From contig NZ_JABBGJ010000008.1 in the NCBI RefSeq assembly GCF_012927345.1, forward strand, positions 62,001-126,000: DNA of 64,000 nt. The letters run 5' to 3'. Positions 63,557 through 64,000 of this stretch are shown piece after piece. A program made the translations under genes and the position numbers. Under the pieces are notes generated by a model that did not search any database, was not told the origin of the DNA, and was given only the letters and a program-made list of their open reading frames with translations. The stretch is from Paraburkholderia polaris (GTDB lineage Bacteria; Pseudomonadota; Gammaproteobacteria; Burkholderiales; Burkholderiaceae). Each line of letters begins with the position of its first letter. Position 1 is the stretch's first letter.

Positions 63557-64000
63557 ATGAAAATCACCAAGCTCGAAACCTTCATCGTTCCGCCGCGCTG
63601 GTGCTTCCTGAAGATCGAGACAGACGAAGGTATCGTCGGCTGGGGTGAGCCGGTGGTCGAAGGCCGCGCGCATACGGTGGCGGCTGCCGTCGAGGAACTG
63701 TCTGACTATCTGATCGGCAAAGACCCCCTGCTGATCGAAGACCACTGGCAGGTGATGTATCGCGCGGGCTTCTATCGCGGAGGCCCGATAACGATGAGCG
63801 CGATTGCCGGTGTCGACCAGGCGCTGTGGGACATCAAGGGCAAGCATCATGGCGTGCCGATTCATGCGCTGCTGGGCGGCCAGGTGCGTGACAAGATCAA
63901 GGTGTATTCGTGGATCGGCGGCGACCGTCCGAGCGATGTCGCGAACAACGCCCGCGCCGTGGTCGAACGCGGCTTCAAGGCGGTGAAGATGAACGGCTCG
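63557..64000 (+). CDS. dgoD: D-galactonate dehydratase, C-terminus cut by window edge
   Basis: The 148 residues present match the start of galactonate dehydratase in the enolase superfamily, which converts D-galactonate to 2-dehydro-3-deoxy-galactonate. [41 protein letters not shown] and [24 protein letters not shown] are typical; the catalytic Lys/His and metal ligands lie beyond the window. An AAGGAG precedes the ATG. It is divergent from the GntR regulator, suggesting a galactonate catabolic operon to the right. Confidence 0.93.
   Translation, partial: MKITKLETFIVPPRWCFLKIETDEGIVGWGEPVVEGRAHTVAAAVEELSDYLIGKDPLLIEDHWQVMYRAGFYRGGPITMSAIAGVDQALWDIKGKHHGVPIHALLGGQVRDKIKVYSWIGGDRPSDVANNARAVVERGFKAVKMNGS

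Overview
The window is high-GC chromosomal DNA from a beta-proteobacterium of the Burkholderia/Paraburkholderia group. The evidence is a BpeAB-type RND pump with its divergent TetR repressor, a waaF, moaC, sucCD, recA-recX and purEKC/pgk-pyk-fba gene order typical of Burkholderiaceae, and PglL-type O-glycosylation next to a type IV pilin. Gene density is high and nearly every gene reads as intact chromosomal core or niche-adaptation content. There is no prophage, plasmid backbone, CRISPR array or rRNA operon.

Layout. 1-4.7 kb: RND efflux permease (cut by the window edge), its adaptor and the divergent TetR repressor, with an AcrR-type operator between them. 4.8-8.6 kb: a cysteine hydrolase divergent from a GlxA-type AraC regulator, a CoxG-like membrane-anchored SRPBCC protein, a DUF427 protein and a small secreted protein. 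8.8-14.4 kb: a PmrA/QseB-type response regulator and kinase followed by a Do-family periplasmic protease whose upstream region carries two PmrA-like boxes, then a divergent PBP4-type DacB. 14.6-16.9 kb: a fatty-acid/sterol hydroxylase and a GDSL lipoprotein. 17.1-25.5 kb: a minus-strand housekeeping block reading pgk, pyk, fba, purC, purE, purK and a Sua5/TsaC enzyme. 25.8-29.6 kb: azlCD, ilvE, a CHCC zinc-finger protein and waaF.

30-37.5 kb is the most unusual stretch. Two paralogous contractile-tail sheath genes of the short Afp2/Pvc2 size sit 5.4 kb apart with only housekeeping genes between them (an NTF2-like protein, a YheT-type hydrolase, a small conserved protein, a BepA-like M48 protease, moaC). 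No tube, baseplate, ATPase or spike gene is visible. 37.6-43.0 kb carries pglL and a type IV prepilin, split by an apparently complete group II intron with an RT/maturase/HNH protein.

43.2-49.2 kb: TerC, sucDC, a DUF2889 protein, and recX (with a long serine-rich extension) behind a LexA-boxed recA. 49.4-53.7 kb: a TctDE-like two-component pair and an MHS-family transporter, then a CAU-anticodon tRNA. 53.9-60.2 kb: a small secreted protein, then a minus-strand set of LysR regulator, alkaline-phosphatase-superfamily protein with LamG-like tail, small lipoprotein and TAT-exported phospholipase C, probably a phosphate- or phospholipid-scavenging unit. 60.3-62.5 kb: a MarR/EmrB pair facing across a long palindrome. 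62.5-64 kb: a FadR-type GntR regulator divergent from a D-galactonate dehydratase gene cut by the window end, with a perfect palindrome between them.

Several regulatory sites are visible directly as palindromes or spaced repeats. They fit the family of the adjacent regulator, but binding itself is inferred.
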